Source: Gammaproteobacteria bacterium (GTDB taxonomy: Bacteria > Pseudomonadota > Gammaproteobacteria > Immundisolibacterales > Immundisolibacteraceae). From it: a stretch of DNA of 5,873 nucleotides. The DNA lies in NCBI GenBank assembly GCA_003526065.1, contig DQBD01000261.1, forward strand, positions 2,575 to 8,447, in the 5' to 3' direction. Shown here piece by piece: positions 1 to 5,873 of this stretch (its first letter is position 1; each line of letters opens with the position of its first letter). Both the position numbers and the translations under genes were made by a program. The notes below the pieces were generated by a model. The model was not told the origin of the DNA. It worked only from the letters and a program-made list of their open reading frames with translations, and did no database searches.

Positions 1-366
1 CTGATGGCCCTGTGGGGCGGCGTGAGCGCTGCCTGCGTGACGCCGGGGTACGCCCTGCTGTTGCCGGCCTACGGTGCGCTGTGGCTGGCCGGCGGCCGCG
101 CGACCGGGCTGCTGGAGTCGGTGCCGGGACTGCTGCGCGGCACCGCCTGGCTGGTGGCCGGTACGGTGGCGTTCTTCGCCATCTCGAACCTTGGTTTCTA
201 TGCCTTCTCGCCGGCCGTGGCCGAGTTGACGGTGATGGAATTCGCCGGTCGCGTGGCGGTGTACCTGCCCGGCTACCTGGCGCAGGCCTTCCTGTACGGC
301 GCCTTCGGGCTGCTGCTTGCGCGGCTGCTGGGCGCCGACACGCGTCCGGTCGCGGCGGCGGCCTGA
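1..366 (+). CDS. BtuM-like cobalamin transport membrane protein (C-terminal part, cut by window start)
   Basis: The reading frame is open to the left edge. An ATG lies at 4-6, but the protein probably begins upstream, because what remains (about 120 residues) is short for the family and opens inside a hydrophobic segment. Numbered from that ATG, there are roughly three or four membrane segments: about 9-29, 44-64, 80-98 and a terminal helix to about 109, then a short Ala-rich tail. The stretch CVTPGYALLLPAYGALW (residues 11-27) resembles my memory of BtuM proteins, solitary relatives of ECF-transporter S components that import vitamin B12. In the Thiobacillus denitrificans BtuM a conserved cysteine binds cobalt and helps remove cyanide from cyanocobalamin; Cys11 (codon 34-36) is the candidate equivalent. 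The FFAISNLGF segment also recalls DUF6580-type S-component-like proteins. The gene is followed after 17 bp by a cobalamin adenosyltransferase, which supports a B12 role. The membrane nature is certain, but the family assignment is from memory and less so. Confidence 0.62.
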   Translation: MMALWGGVSAACVTPGYALLLPAYGALWLAGGRATGLLESVPGLLRGTAWLVAGTVAFFAISNLGFYAFSPAVAELTVMEFAGRVAVYLPGYLAQAFLYGAFGLLLARLLGADTRPVAAAA

Positions 367-372
367 ACGGAT

Positions 373-377
373 AGGGG
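373..377 (+). promoter_or_regulatory. Ribosome binding site of the adenosyltransferase gene
   Basis: AGGGG lies six bases before the ATG at 384, inside the 17-bp gap after the preceding stop codon. It is the only purine-rich stretch in the gap and supports the 384 start. No promoter can be seen in so short a gap, so the gene is probably transcribed with the membrane protein upstream. Confidence 0.55.
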
Positions 378-383
378 CCACCC

Positions 384-944
384 ATGGGCAAGCGCCTGAC
401 GCGCATCTATACGCGCACCGGGGATCAGGGCAGCACCGGCCTGGGTGACGGCTCGCGGGTGGCCAAGGATGCCGCGCGGGTGGAAGCCTACGGCACGGTC
501 GACGAGCTCAACAGCGTGCTCGGGCTGCTGCGCACGCACACGCTGCCGGCGCCGATCGACGCCTGGCTGGGTGATGTCCAGCACCGGCTGTTCGACCTGG
601 GCGGCGAGCTGTGCATTCCCGGCCACAGCATCATCACCGATGCGCACGTGACGGCGCTGGAGACCTGGCTGGACACGCTGAACGCGCAGCTCGAACCGCT
701 GGCGGATTTCATCCTGCCCGGCGGCAGCCCGGCAGCCGCCACCTGCCACCTGGCGCGCACGGTGTGCCGGCGCGCCGAGCGCCGGGTGGTGACGCTGCAG
801 GCGCAGGAGCCGGTCAACGGCCCGGCGCTGCGCTACCTGAACCGGCTGTCGGACCTGTTGTTCGTGCTCTCGCGGTCGCTGAACCACGCCGCCGGCGTGG
901 CCGACGTGGTCTGGCAGCGTCCGGCGCCGCCGCCCGGCAGCTGA
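384..944 (+). CDS. PduO-type ATP:cob(I)alamin adenosyltransferase
   Basis: This cytoplasmic enzyme transfers the 5'-deoxyadenosyl group of ATP to cob(I)alamin, giving adenosylcobalamin. The 186-residue length is usual for the single-domain PduO/MMAB family, which forms trimers. The N-terminal ATP-binding motif TRTGDQGSTGL is at residues 10-20 and GTVDELNS at 37-44. FDLGGELC is at 70-77, FILPGGS at 109-115, the helix carrying ARTVCRRAERR at 124-134, and LRYLNRLSDLLF at 149-160. By spacing, Asp40, Phe109, Arg125, Arg129 and Asn153 match Asp35, Phe112, Arg128, Arg132 and Asn156 of the Lactobacillus reuteri enzyme: the Asp-Arg salt bridge, the Phe that displaces the lower axial ligand, and ATP contacts. 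All key residues are present, so it should be active. It follows a BtuM-like transporter, which fits B12 salvage. The unrelated CobA/BtuR type is excluded because the P-loop of that family is absent. The last residues (PAPPPGS) are low complexity. Confidence 0.95.
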   Translation: MGKRLTRIYTRTGDQGSTGLGDGSRVAKDAARVEAYGTVDELNSVLGLLRTHTLPAPIDAWLGDVQHRLFDLGGELCIPGHSIITDAHVTALETWLDTLNAQLEPLADFILPGGSPAAATCHLARTVCRRAERRVVTLQAQEPVNGPALRYLNRLSDLLFVLSRSLNHAAGVADVVWQRPAPPPGS

Positions 945-951
945 AGCGCCT

Positions 952-968
952 GCCGGCGGGTCGCCGGC
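952..968. terminator. Possible bidirectional hairpin between convergent genes
   Basis: A perfect 7-bp inverted repeat, GCCGGCG (952-958) and CGCCGGC (962-968), with a 3-base loop fills the 28-bp gap between the stop codons of the adenosyltransferase gene and corA. Its position between converging genes suits a shared terminator. However, no run of T follows on the plus strand (CGTTCT), and the minus-strand side also lacks one. In DNA this GC-rich, 7-bp palindromes can occur by chance. Confidence 0.35.
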
Positions 969-972
969 CGTT

Positions 973-2046
973 CTAGAACCAGCGGCGTCGCTTGAAATAC
1001 ACCAGCATGGCCCCGGCCACGGCCAGCATCACGAGCCACAGCACCGGGTAGCCGTAGTCCCAGTGCAGTTCCGGCATGGCCCAGGGACTGGTCGGGTTGA
1101 CGCTGAAGTTCATGCCGTAGACGCCGACCAGGAAGGTCAGCGGGATGAACACCGTGGCGATCACGGTCAGTACCTTCATCACTTCGTTCTGCCGGTTGCT
1201 GATGCTCGACAGGTACAGATCGAGCATGCCGGCCAGCATGTCGCGGTAACTCTCCAGCAGTTCGATGATCTGCACGGCGTGGTCGCTGACGTCGCGAAAG
1301 TAGATGCGCGTGGCCTCCGCCACCAGCGGTGAATCACCGCGCGACAGGCTGGCCAGCACATCGCGCGCCGGCCACACGGCGCGGCGGATCAGCAGGGTTT
1401 CGCGCTTCAGGCGGTGCAGCTCGTGCAGGGCGTCCGGCCCCGGGTGATCCAGCAGGTCGGTTTCCAGGTCCTCGATGCGCTCGCCGAGCGTCTCGAGCAC
1501 CGGAAAGGCGTGGTCGACCACTGCGTCCAGCAGGGCGTGCGCCAGACGGTCGGCGCCGGCGCGGCGCAGGCGGCTGGCCGGGTCGTGCAGGCGGCTACGC
1601 ACGCCGGCGAACAGGTCCTCGTCGCCGTGGTAGATGCTGATCACGAAATCGCCACCGAGGAACAGCGCGAAGTCGTCGACCGTCGGTCGTTCACTGCCCT
1701 GTGTCAGGCAGCGCAGTTCCAGGAACAGGTGGTCGTCGAACACGTCGAGCTTCGGCCGCTGGCCGTGGTTCATCACGTCCTCGAGCGCCAGCGGGTGCAG
1801 GCCGAACGCCTCGCCGGTGCGGCGCAGGTCGTCCACCCGTGGCGTGCCGGCAAAGTGCAGCCACAGCACCGTTCCAGGCTGGCGCAGCGTGGCCGGCTCC
1901 TGCGGCAGGCCGGGGCTGTCGTATCGGATGGTGTCGGCGTCGTACCCCAGGACGTGCACCACCGTGTGCGGTGCCGTTGCCGGTGGACGCAGTTCCCCAG
2001 GGGCGCTGCCGGGCGGGGCGTAGTGTTTGTGAAACAGGTCGACCAT
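973..2046 (-). CDS. corA: CorA family magnesium/cobalt transport protein
   Basis: This inner-membrane pentameric channel takes up Mg2+ and can also carry Co2+ or Ni2+. It has 357 residues; CorA proteins are usually about 315-370. The N-terminal cytoplasmic alpha/beta domain spans about 28-180 and includes WLHFAG (62-67) and HPLALEDVMN (84-93). A long charged helix runs to about 290 and carries YRDMLAGMLDLYLSSIS (267-283). The two C-terminal membrane helices are at about 292-311 and 332-350. The signature YGMNF is at 310-314, with GMN at the pore mouth (311-313). The external loop ends in MPELHWDYGYP (324-334), where MPEL is typical of CorA rather than ZntB. The basic tail KRRRW is also typical. 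The loop between GMNF and MPEL is several residues longer than in E. coli CorA. The start ATG is preceded by GGAG five bases upstream (plus-strand CTCC at 2052-2055). The gene is convergent with the B12 gene and divergent from cysJ. There is no sign of damage. Confidence 0.95.
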   Translation of the reverse strand: MVDLFHKHYAPPGSAPGELRPPATAPHTVVHVLGYDADTIRYDSPGLPQEPATLRQPGTVLWLHFAGTPRVDDLRRTGEAFGLHPLALEDVMNHGQRPKLDVFDDHLFLELRCLTQGSERPTVDDFALFLGGDFVISIYHGDEDLFAGVRSRLHDPASRLRRAGADRLAHALLDAVVDHAFPVLETLGERIEDLETDLLDHPGPDALHELHRLKRETLLIRRAVWPARDVLASLSRGDSPLVAEATRIYFRDVSDHAVQIIELLESYRDMLAGMLDLYLSSISNRQNEVMKVLTVIATVFIPLTFLVGVYGMNFSVNPTSPWAMPELHWDYGYPVLWLVMLAVAGAMLVYFKRRRWF

Positions 2047-2051
2047 GCGGG

Positions 2052-2055
2052 CTCC
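2052..2055 (-). promoter_or_regulatory. Ribosome binding site of corA
   Basis: On the minus strand GGAG stands five bases before the ATG at 2046-2044. No other in-frame start codon with a comparable site lies nearby; the next in-frame ATG is near residue 92, inside the conserved domain. This fixes the start. Confidence 0.5.
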
Positions 2056-2072
2056 GTGCGGCAGGGCGGGCG

Positions 2073-2078
2073 TTTATA
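2073..2078 (-). promoter_or_regulatory. Possible -10 element for corA
   Basis: The minus strand reads TATAAA here (plus-strand TTTATA), five of six matches to the sigma-70 -10 consensus, at a suitable distance from the corA start. At 17-bp spacing the -35 position (2096-2101) reads TCTAGT, a poor match that falls in the middle of the palindrome at 2084-2113. A protein bound there could therefore affect corA transcription. This is inferred from base composition and spacing only. Confidence 0.3.
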
Positions 2079-2083
2079 AGAGT

Positions 2084-2113
2084 AAGGAATAAATAACTAG
2101 ATATTTATTTCTT
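2084..2113. promoter_or_regulatory. 30-bp AT-rich imperfect palindrome, candidate operator between corA and cysJ
   Basis: The left arm AAGGAATAAATA (2084-2095) pairs with the right arm TATTTATTTCTT (2102-2113) around a CTAG centre at 2097-2100. Thirteen of fifteen symmetric positions match; the exceptions are A/A at 2096/2101 and G/T at 2087/2110. The site lies in the only AT-rich island of a very GC-rich window. It overlaps the weak -35 of the cysJ promoter candidate and the -35 position of the corA candidate, as expected of a binding site for a dimeric regulator. CysB, the LysR-type activator of cys operons, is the obvious candidate by context. The dyad has an even centre, so a T-N11-A box cannot be centred exactly on it, and another regulator is possible. 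It is not an obvious terminator: both flanking genes point away from it. Confidence 0.5.
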
Positions 2114-2140
2114 CCCTCACATAAAAGCGCTTTCTATGAT
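2112..2140 (+). promoter_or_regulatory. Candidate promoter of the cysJIH operon
   Basis: TATGAT (2135-2140) matches five of six bases of the -10 consensus. A 17-bp spacer separates it from TTCCCT (2112-2117), which matches only three of six at -35. A good -10 with a poor -35 is typical of activator-dependent promoters, which would fit CysB control. Transcription would begin near 2147, leaving a leader of about 24 bases before the ATG at 2171. The prediction rests on sequence pattern only. Confidence 0.4.
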
Positions 2141-2170
2141 GCCGACCTCGCTCAGATTGTGCCGATCGTC

Positions 2171-3949
2171 ATGAATGCGCCCATCACCGCTGCCCATCTC
2201 CCGCTGACCGACGCCCAGGCCGAGCGCCTGCGGACACTGGTCGGCGAACTGTCGCCTGCCCAGCTGCTGTGGGTCAGCGGCTACCTGGCCGCCCATGCGC
2301 AGCACGGCGGTGATGTGCCGGCGACGCCGGCCGCGACGGCGGCCGGGGCGCTGACGGTGCTGTATGGCTCGCAGAGCGGCAACGGCGCCAAGCTGGCGCG
2401 ACGCCTGGCGGAGCTGGCACAGGCGCGCGGGCTGGCGGTGACGCTGACCAGCACTGCCGATTACAAGCCCGTCCGGTTGCGCGACGAGCGCACGCTGGCG
2501 CTGATCGTCAGCACCCACGGCGAGGGCGAGCCGCCGGACAGCGCGCGCGAGCTGCACGAGTACCTGCACGGGCGCAAGGCGCCGCGGCTGGAGAGCCTGC
2601 GCTACGCGGTGCTGGCGCTGGGGGATTCGAGTTATCAGTTCTATTGCCAGACCGGCAAGGACTTCGATGCCGCGTTCGAAAAGCAGGGCGCGCAGCGCCT
2701 GTTCGAGCGGGTGGATTGCGACATCGACTACGACGACGCGGCCGCGGCCTGGATGGAGCAGCTGCTCGGCCGCGTGGGCAGCGCGCCGGCGGTGCGTGCC
2801 ACGCCGGCGCTCACGCCGGTCGGCGGCGGCATGCAGTACGACAAGCGCAACCCGTACCAGGCCGAGGTGCTCGAAAACATCGTCCTGAACGGACGTGGCT
2901 CGGACAAGGAAACCCGCCACATCGAGCTGGCCGTGCCCGGCTTGAGCTACACGCCGGGCGATGCGCTGGGCGTGCTGGCGCAGAACGACCCGCGGCTGGT
3001 CGACGAGTTGCTGTCCGTGCTGGACCTGTCCGCCGAGGCGCCGGTCAGCGTGGGCGGGGTGGCGCTGCCGCTGGCCCAGGCGCTGACCGGTCATCTGGAG
3101 ATCACCGCGCTGACGCGACCGTTCCTGGCCGGCTGGGCCGCGCTGGCCGGCGCTGACAGGCTGACCGCGCTGCTGGCGGACGGCAACGAGGCGGCGCTGC
3201 GCGCGTTTCTGGACGGGCGGCAGATCATCGACGTGGTGCAGGCGTTTGCGCTGCCGGGTCTGGAGGCCGATGCCTTCGTGGGCCTGCTGCGCCGCCTGCC
3301 GCCGCGGCTGTACTCGCTCGCGTCGAGCCTGGCAGCCTCCCCGGACGAGGCCCACGTCACCGTGGCGGCGGTGCGCTACCACAGCCACGGCCGCGCGCGT
3401 GCGGGTGTCGCCTCCACCTGGCTGGCCGACCGCGTGCAACCGGGCGACACGGTGCCGGTGTTCATCGAGGCCAACGAGAACTTTCGCCTGCCGGCCGATC
3501 CGCAGGCGCCGGCGATCATGATCGGCCCCGGTACCGGCGTGGCGCCGTTTCGGGCCTTCCTGCAGGAGCGCGAGGTGCAGGGCGCGACGGGACAGAACTG
3601 GTTGTTCTTCGGTGACCGCCATTTCCACACCGATTTCCTGTACCAGACCGACTGGCAGGGCTGGCTGAAGGGCGGCCTGCTGACGCGCATGGATGTTGCG
3701 TTCTCGCGCGACCAGGCGCGGAAGGTCTATGTGCAGGACCGCCTGCGCGAGCGTGGCGGCGAGCTGTATGCCTGGCTGCAGAGCGGCGCCCACGTGTACG
3801 TGTGTGGCGACGCCACGGCCATGGCCGCCGACGTGCATGCGGCGCTGCGCGACATCGTCGCCGCCGAAGGGGGGCTCGGTGCCGAGGCAGCGGAGGAGTA
3901 CCTGCGCGAACTCGCCCGCACGCGCCGCTACCAGCGCGACATCTACTGA
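2171..3949 (+). CDS. cysJ: Assimilatory sulfite reductase (NADPH) flavoprotein, alpha subunit
   Basis: CysJ takes electrons from NADPH through FAD and FMN and delivers them to CysI, which reduces sulfite to sulfide for cysteine synthesis in the cytoplasm. Numbered from ATG 2171 the protein has 592 residues (E. coli CysJ has 599). The N-terminal segment LTDAQAERLRTLVGELSPAQ and the following WVSGY correspond to the E. coli region needed for octamer assembly. The flavodoxin domain follows at about 60-205, with the FMN phosphate loop YGSQSGNG (65-72), STHGEGEPPD (114-123) and ALGDSSYQFYC (149-159). The FAD domain has RLYS (379-382) and GVASTWLAD (412-420). The NADPH domain has GPGTGVAPFRAF (452-463), FGDRH (480-484) and YVCGDA (543-548). 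It ends in QRDIY, and the terminal Tyr is the residue that stacks on FAD. A GTG at 2159 in the same frame would add four residues, but the similarity begins after the ATG. Neither start has a clear Shine-Dalgarno sequence. The gene is first in the operon, 16 bp before cysI. Confidence 0.96.
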   Translation: MNAPITAAHLPLTDAQAERLRTLVGELSPAQLLWVSGYLAAHAQHGGDVPATPAATAAGALTVLYGSQSGNGAKLARRLAELAQARGLAVTLTSTADYKPVRLRDERTLALIVSTHGEGEPPDSARELHEYLHGRKAPRLESLRYAVLALGDSSYQFYCQTGKDFDAAFEKQGAQRLFERVDCDIDYDDAAAAWMEQLLGRVGSAPAVRATPALTPVGGGMQYDKRNPYQAEVLENIVLNGRGSDKETRHIELAVPGLSYTPGDALGVLAQNDPRLVDELLSVLDLSAEAPVSVGGVALPLAQALTGHLEITALTRPFLAGWAALAGADRLTALLADGNEAALRAFLDGRQIIDVVQAFALPGLEADAFVGLLRRLPPRLYSLASSLAASPDEAHVTVAAVRYHSHGRARAGVASTWLADRVQPGDTVPVFIEANENFRLPADPQAPAIMIGPGTGVAPFRAFLQEREVQGATGQNWLFFGDRHFHTDFLYQTDWQGWLKGGLLTRMDVAFSRDQARKVYVQDRLRERGGELYAWLQSGAHVYVCGDATAMAADVHAALRDIVAAEGGLGAEAAEEYLRELARTRRYQRDIY

Positions 3950-3965
3950 TTGCAGGTTCCAGCCC

Positions 3966-5639
3966 ATGAACGCGCCCGATCCGAAAACCCTGAACGACGT
4001 CGAACAGATCAAGGCCCGCAGCCGTCATCTGCGCGGCACGATTGCCGATGGCCTGGTCGATCCACTGACCGGCGCCATCGCGCCGGACGACAACGCGGTC
4101 CTGAAGTTCCACGGCAGCTACCAGCAGGACGACCGCGACCTGCGCGAGGAGCGCCGGCGCCAGAAGCTGGAGCCGGCGTATCAGTTCATGATCCGCGTGC
4201 GCCTGCCGGGTGGTGAATGCACGCCGGCGCAGTGGCTGGCGCTGGATGACATCGCCGGCGCGCATGCCAACGGCACGCTGCGCCTGACCACGCGCCAGAC
4301 GTTCCAGTTCCACGGCATCCGCAAGCCGCACTTCAAGCCGGCCATGCAGGCCATCCACGCGGCGGGCCTGGACACCATCGCCGCCTGCGGGGACGTGAAC
4401 CGCAACGTGCTGGCCAGCGCCAATCCGTACCGCTCGCCGCTGCATGCGGCGGCCGGGGCGCTGGCGCGGGCGGTCAGCGAGCATCTGCTGCCGCGCACCA
4501 ACGCCTACGCGGAGATCTGGCTCGACGCGCCGGCCGTGGATCCGGGCACGGAAGTGGAGCCCGTCTACGGCCCGCTGTACCTGCCGCGCAAGTTCAAGAT
4601 CGGCATCGCCGTGCCGCCGGACAACGACGTCGACGTGTACGCACAGGACCTGTCGTTCATCGCGGTCGAGGACGGCGGCCAGCTGGTCGGCTGGAATGTG
4701 CTGGTCGGCGGCGGCATGGGCATGACCCACGGCGAGAAGGCCACCTACCCGCGCCTGGCCGATGTGCTGGGTTTCTGCACGCCCGAGCAGGCCCTGGCCG
4801 TGGCCGAGCAGGTGGTGTGCGTGCAGCGTGATTTCGGTGACCGCACCAACCGCCGTCACGCGCGTCTGAAGTACACCATCGACGACCGTGGCGTGGACTG
4901 GTTCAAGGCCGAGCTGGAAAACCGGCTGGGTTTTGCGCTGGCGCCGGCGCGGCCGTTTGCCTTCGAGCGCAACACGGACGCCTTCGGCTGGCACGAGGGG
5001 CCGGACGGGCGCTGGCACTACACGCTGTTCGTTGAGAACGGCCGCGTCGCCGACCGTGGCGCGCGCCGCCTGCGCACGGGCTTGCGCGAGATCGCCCGCG
5101 TGCATCGGGGCCTGTTCGCGCTGACCAACAACCAGAACGTCACCATTGCCGGTGTCGAGGCCGCGCGCCGCGCGGCCATCGCGACGCTGATCGACGAATA
5201 CGGGCTCGAGCGCGAGGCGTCGCGGCTGCGGCAAAACGCCATGGCCTGCGTGGCCATGCCCAGTTGCGCGCTCGCCATGGCCGAGAGCGAGCGCTACCTG
5301 CCGGACCTGATCACGCGCCTGGACGGGGTGATCGACGCCTGCGGCCTGGCCGACACGCCGATCACGCTGCGCATGACCGGCTGCCCCAACGGCTGCGCGC
5401 GGCCCTATCTCGCTGAGATCGCGCTGGTCGGCAAGGCGCCGGGGCACTACAGCCTGTTCCTCGGGGGCGACAGCCTCGGCAGGCGCCTCAATCGGGAAGT
5501 GCTCGACAATGCCGACGAGGCCCAGATCCTTGCCGAGCTGGACGGCTGGTTCGGCCGCTTTGCCGCGGAGCGGCGGGCAGAGGAATCGTTCGGCGATTTC
5601 GCCGCGCGTCATCTGCTGCCGGCCGGGGAGGCGGCCTGA
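3966..5639 (+). CDS. cysI: Assimilatory sulfite reductase (NADPH) hemoprotein, beta subunit
   Basis: CysI is the catalytic subunit that reduces sulfite to sulfide by six electrons, using siroheme coupled to a 4Fe-4S cluster. It has 557 residues (E. coli has 570). Two ferredoxin-like half domains (about 70-135 and 340-405) alternate with two nitrite/sulfite reductase domains (about 170-320 and 425-545). The cluster cysteines are Cys428, Cys434, Cys473 and Cys477, in the spacings CX5C and CX3C (TGCPNGC), matching E. coli 434, 440, 479 and 483. The sulfite and siroheme-binding residues Arg77, Arg146, Lys209 and Lys211 match E. coli Arg83, Arg153, Lys215 and Lys217, so activity is expected. The C-terminus stops soon after [11 protein letters not shown] and lacks the E. 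coli tail ending DPARDLWD. The ATG at 3966 was chosen because similarity begins at [18 protein letters not shown]; the open frame continues upstream to 3693, but only inside cysJ. AGG at 3954-3956 is a modest ribosome site. The stop overlaps the start of cysH. Confidence 0.97.
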   Translation: MNAPDPKTLNDVEQIKARSRHLRGTIADGLVDPLTGAIAPDDNAVLKFHGSYQQDDRDLREERRRQKLEPAYQFMIRVRLPGGECTPAQWLALDDIAGAHANGTLRLTTRQTFQFHGIRKPHFKPAMQAIHAAGLDTIAACGDVNRNVLASANPYRSPLHAAAGALARAVSEHLLPRTNAYAEIWLDAPAVDPGTEVEPVYGPLYLPRKFKIGIAVPPDNDVDVYAQDLSFIAVEDGGQLVGWNVLVGGGMGMTHGEKATYPRLADVLGFCTPEQALAVAEQVVCVQRDFGDRTNRRHARLKYTIDDRGVDWFKAELENRLGFALAPARPFAFERNTDAFGWHEGPDGRWHYTLFVENGRVADRGARRLRTGLREIARVHRGLFALTNNQNVTIAGVEAARRAAIATLIDEYGLEREASRLRQNAMACVAMPSCALAMAESERYLPDLITRLDGVIDACGLADTPITLRMTGCPNGCARPYLAEIALVGKAPGHYSLFLGGDSLGRRLNREVLDNADEAQILAELDGWFGRFAAERRAEESFGDFAARHLLPAGEAA

Positions 5640-5873
5640 TGCCCCCCGCCGGCCCGCTTACCGCCCGCGACGAGGGCGAGACGCGCCGCGAGGCGCTCGA
5701 GCACTGCAACCGCCGTCTTGCAGATCTCGGCGCGGCGGCGCGGGTCCGCTGGGCGCTCGAACACCTGCCCGGCAACCACGTGCTGAGTTCGAGCTTCGGC
5801 GCACAGGCGGCGGTGATGCTGCACCTGGTCACAAGGGTTGTCCCCGACCTGCCGGTGATCCTGGTCGATACCG
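5639..5873 (+). CDS. cysH: Phosphoadenosine phosphosulfate (PAPS) reductase, N-terminal part (cut by window end)
   Basis: Seventy-eight codons are visible before the window ends. The product of this family uses thioredoxin or glutaredoxin to reduce PAPS to sulfite, the substrate of the CysJI reductase encoded just upstream. The visible part matches E. coli CysH closely: [20 protein letters not shown] (residues 35-54), [10 protein letters not shown] (55-64) and [10 protein letters not shown] (69-78). [10 protein letters not shown] (50-59) is the phosphate-binding PP-loop of this ATP-pyrophosphatase-related fold. The ATG at 5639 overlaps the cysI stop as TGATG, suggesting translational coupling; no separate ribosome site is needed or obvious. 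The first 20 or so residues vary between species and are Arg/Glu-rich here. The catalytic C-terminal cysteine, and any extra cysteine pairs that would mark an APS-using, Fe-S-containing enzyme, lie beyond the window. PAPS rather than APS is therefore inferred from overall resemblance and from the operon. Confidence 0.93.
   Translation, partial: MPPAGPLTARDEGETRREALEHCNRRLADLGAAARVRWALEHLPGNHVLSSSFGAQAAVMLHLVTRVVPDLPVILVDT

Noticed and set aside
273..887. 204-codon minus-strand open frame opposite the adenosyltransferase gene
   Set aside because: It is antisense to a gene with all catalytic motifs and has a biased composition.
1414..2079. 221-codon plus-strand open frame opposite corA
   Set aside because: It lies entirely antisense to a well-supported CorA gene and its translation is Val/Gln/Arg-rich with no domain.
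2084..2113. Palindrome as a transcription terminator
   Set aside because: Both neighbouring genes start here and point away from it. The stem is AT-rich, unlike a typical intrinsic terminator stem.
2159..2170. GTG start adding four residues to CysJ
   Set aside because: It has no ribosome site and no similarity gain. The ATG at 2171 is preferred, though the choice is not certain.
3693..3965. Upstream extension of the cysI reading frame
   Set aside because: It would overlap the conserved NADPH domain and C-terminus of CysJ in another frame. CysI similarity starts only after the ATG at 3966.
2117..4012. 631-codon open frame on the minus strand opposite cysJ
   Set aside because: It mirrors cysJ and results from GC-rich third codon positions. 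The translation is low complexity (Arg, Gln, Ala, His rich) with no recognisable domain, while the plus strand encodes a clear CysJ.
3516..5612. 698-codon open frame on the minus strand opposite cysI
   Set aside because: It is a composition-driven shadow of cysJ and cysI. Its Arg/Ala/His/Gln-rich translation has no family resemblance.
1..5873. tRNA, rRNA, CRISPR arrays, insertion sequences, attachment sites
   Set aside because: Coding genes cover almost the whole window and the gaps are too short. I saw no direct repeats or transposase-like sequences.

Overview
This window looks like a GC-rich proteobacterial chromosome. The E. coli-like cysJ-cysI-cysH order and the close resemblance of the three products to the enterobacterial ones suggest a gammaproteobacterium. 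I cannot name a genus. I see no mobile elements, RNA genes, CRISPR arrays or broken genes. Coding density is very high, and nearly every base is explained by six protein genes, two of which are cut by the window edges.

Left part (1-944, plus strand): the C-terminal part of a small, very hydrophobic membrane protein resembling the BtuM / ECF S-component-like cobalamin transporters, followed 17 bp later by a PduO-type ATP:cob(I)alamin adenosyltransferase. Together they form a plausible vitamin B12 salvage unit: import (and perhaps removal of the upper ligand), then conversion to adenosylcobalamin.

Middle (973-2046, minus strand): a complete CorA-type divalent cation (Mg2+/Co2+) channel, convergent with the B12 genes. 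A small GC-rich hairpin lies between the two converging genes. CorA is divergent from the sulfur genes, and the region between them (2047-2170) is a sharp AT-rich island holding a 30-bp imperfect palindrome and a good -10 element. This is the main regulatory site of the window.

Right part (2171-5873, plus strand): the assimilatory sulfate reduction operon cysJ-cysI-cysH. CysJ (NADPH, FAD, FMN flavoprotein) passes electrons to CysI (siroheme and 4Fe-4S hemoprotein), which reduces sulfite to sulfide. CysH makes that sulfite from PAPS, and only its first 78 codons lie in the window. The genes are tightly packed (16-bp gap, then a TGATG stop/start overlap), so they are probably co-transcribed and partly translationally coupled.

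Nothing here amounts to a wholly new system. The points most worth a second look are the AT-rich palindrome in the corA/cysJ divergent region, a possible 12-codon leader ORF whose stop overlaps the cysJ start, and the BtuM-like gene fragment with its conserved-looking cysteine next to the adenosyltransferase.
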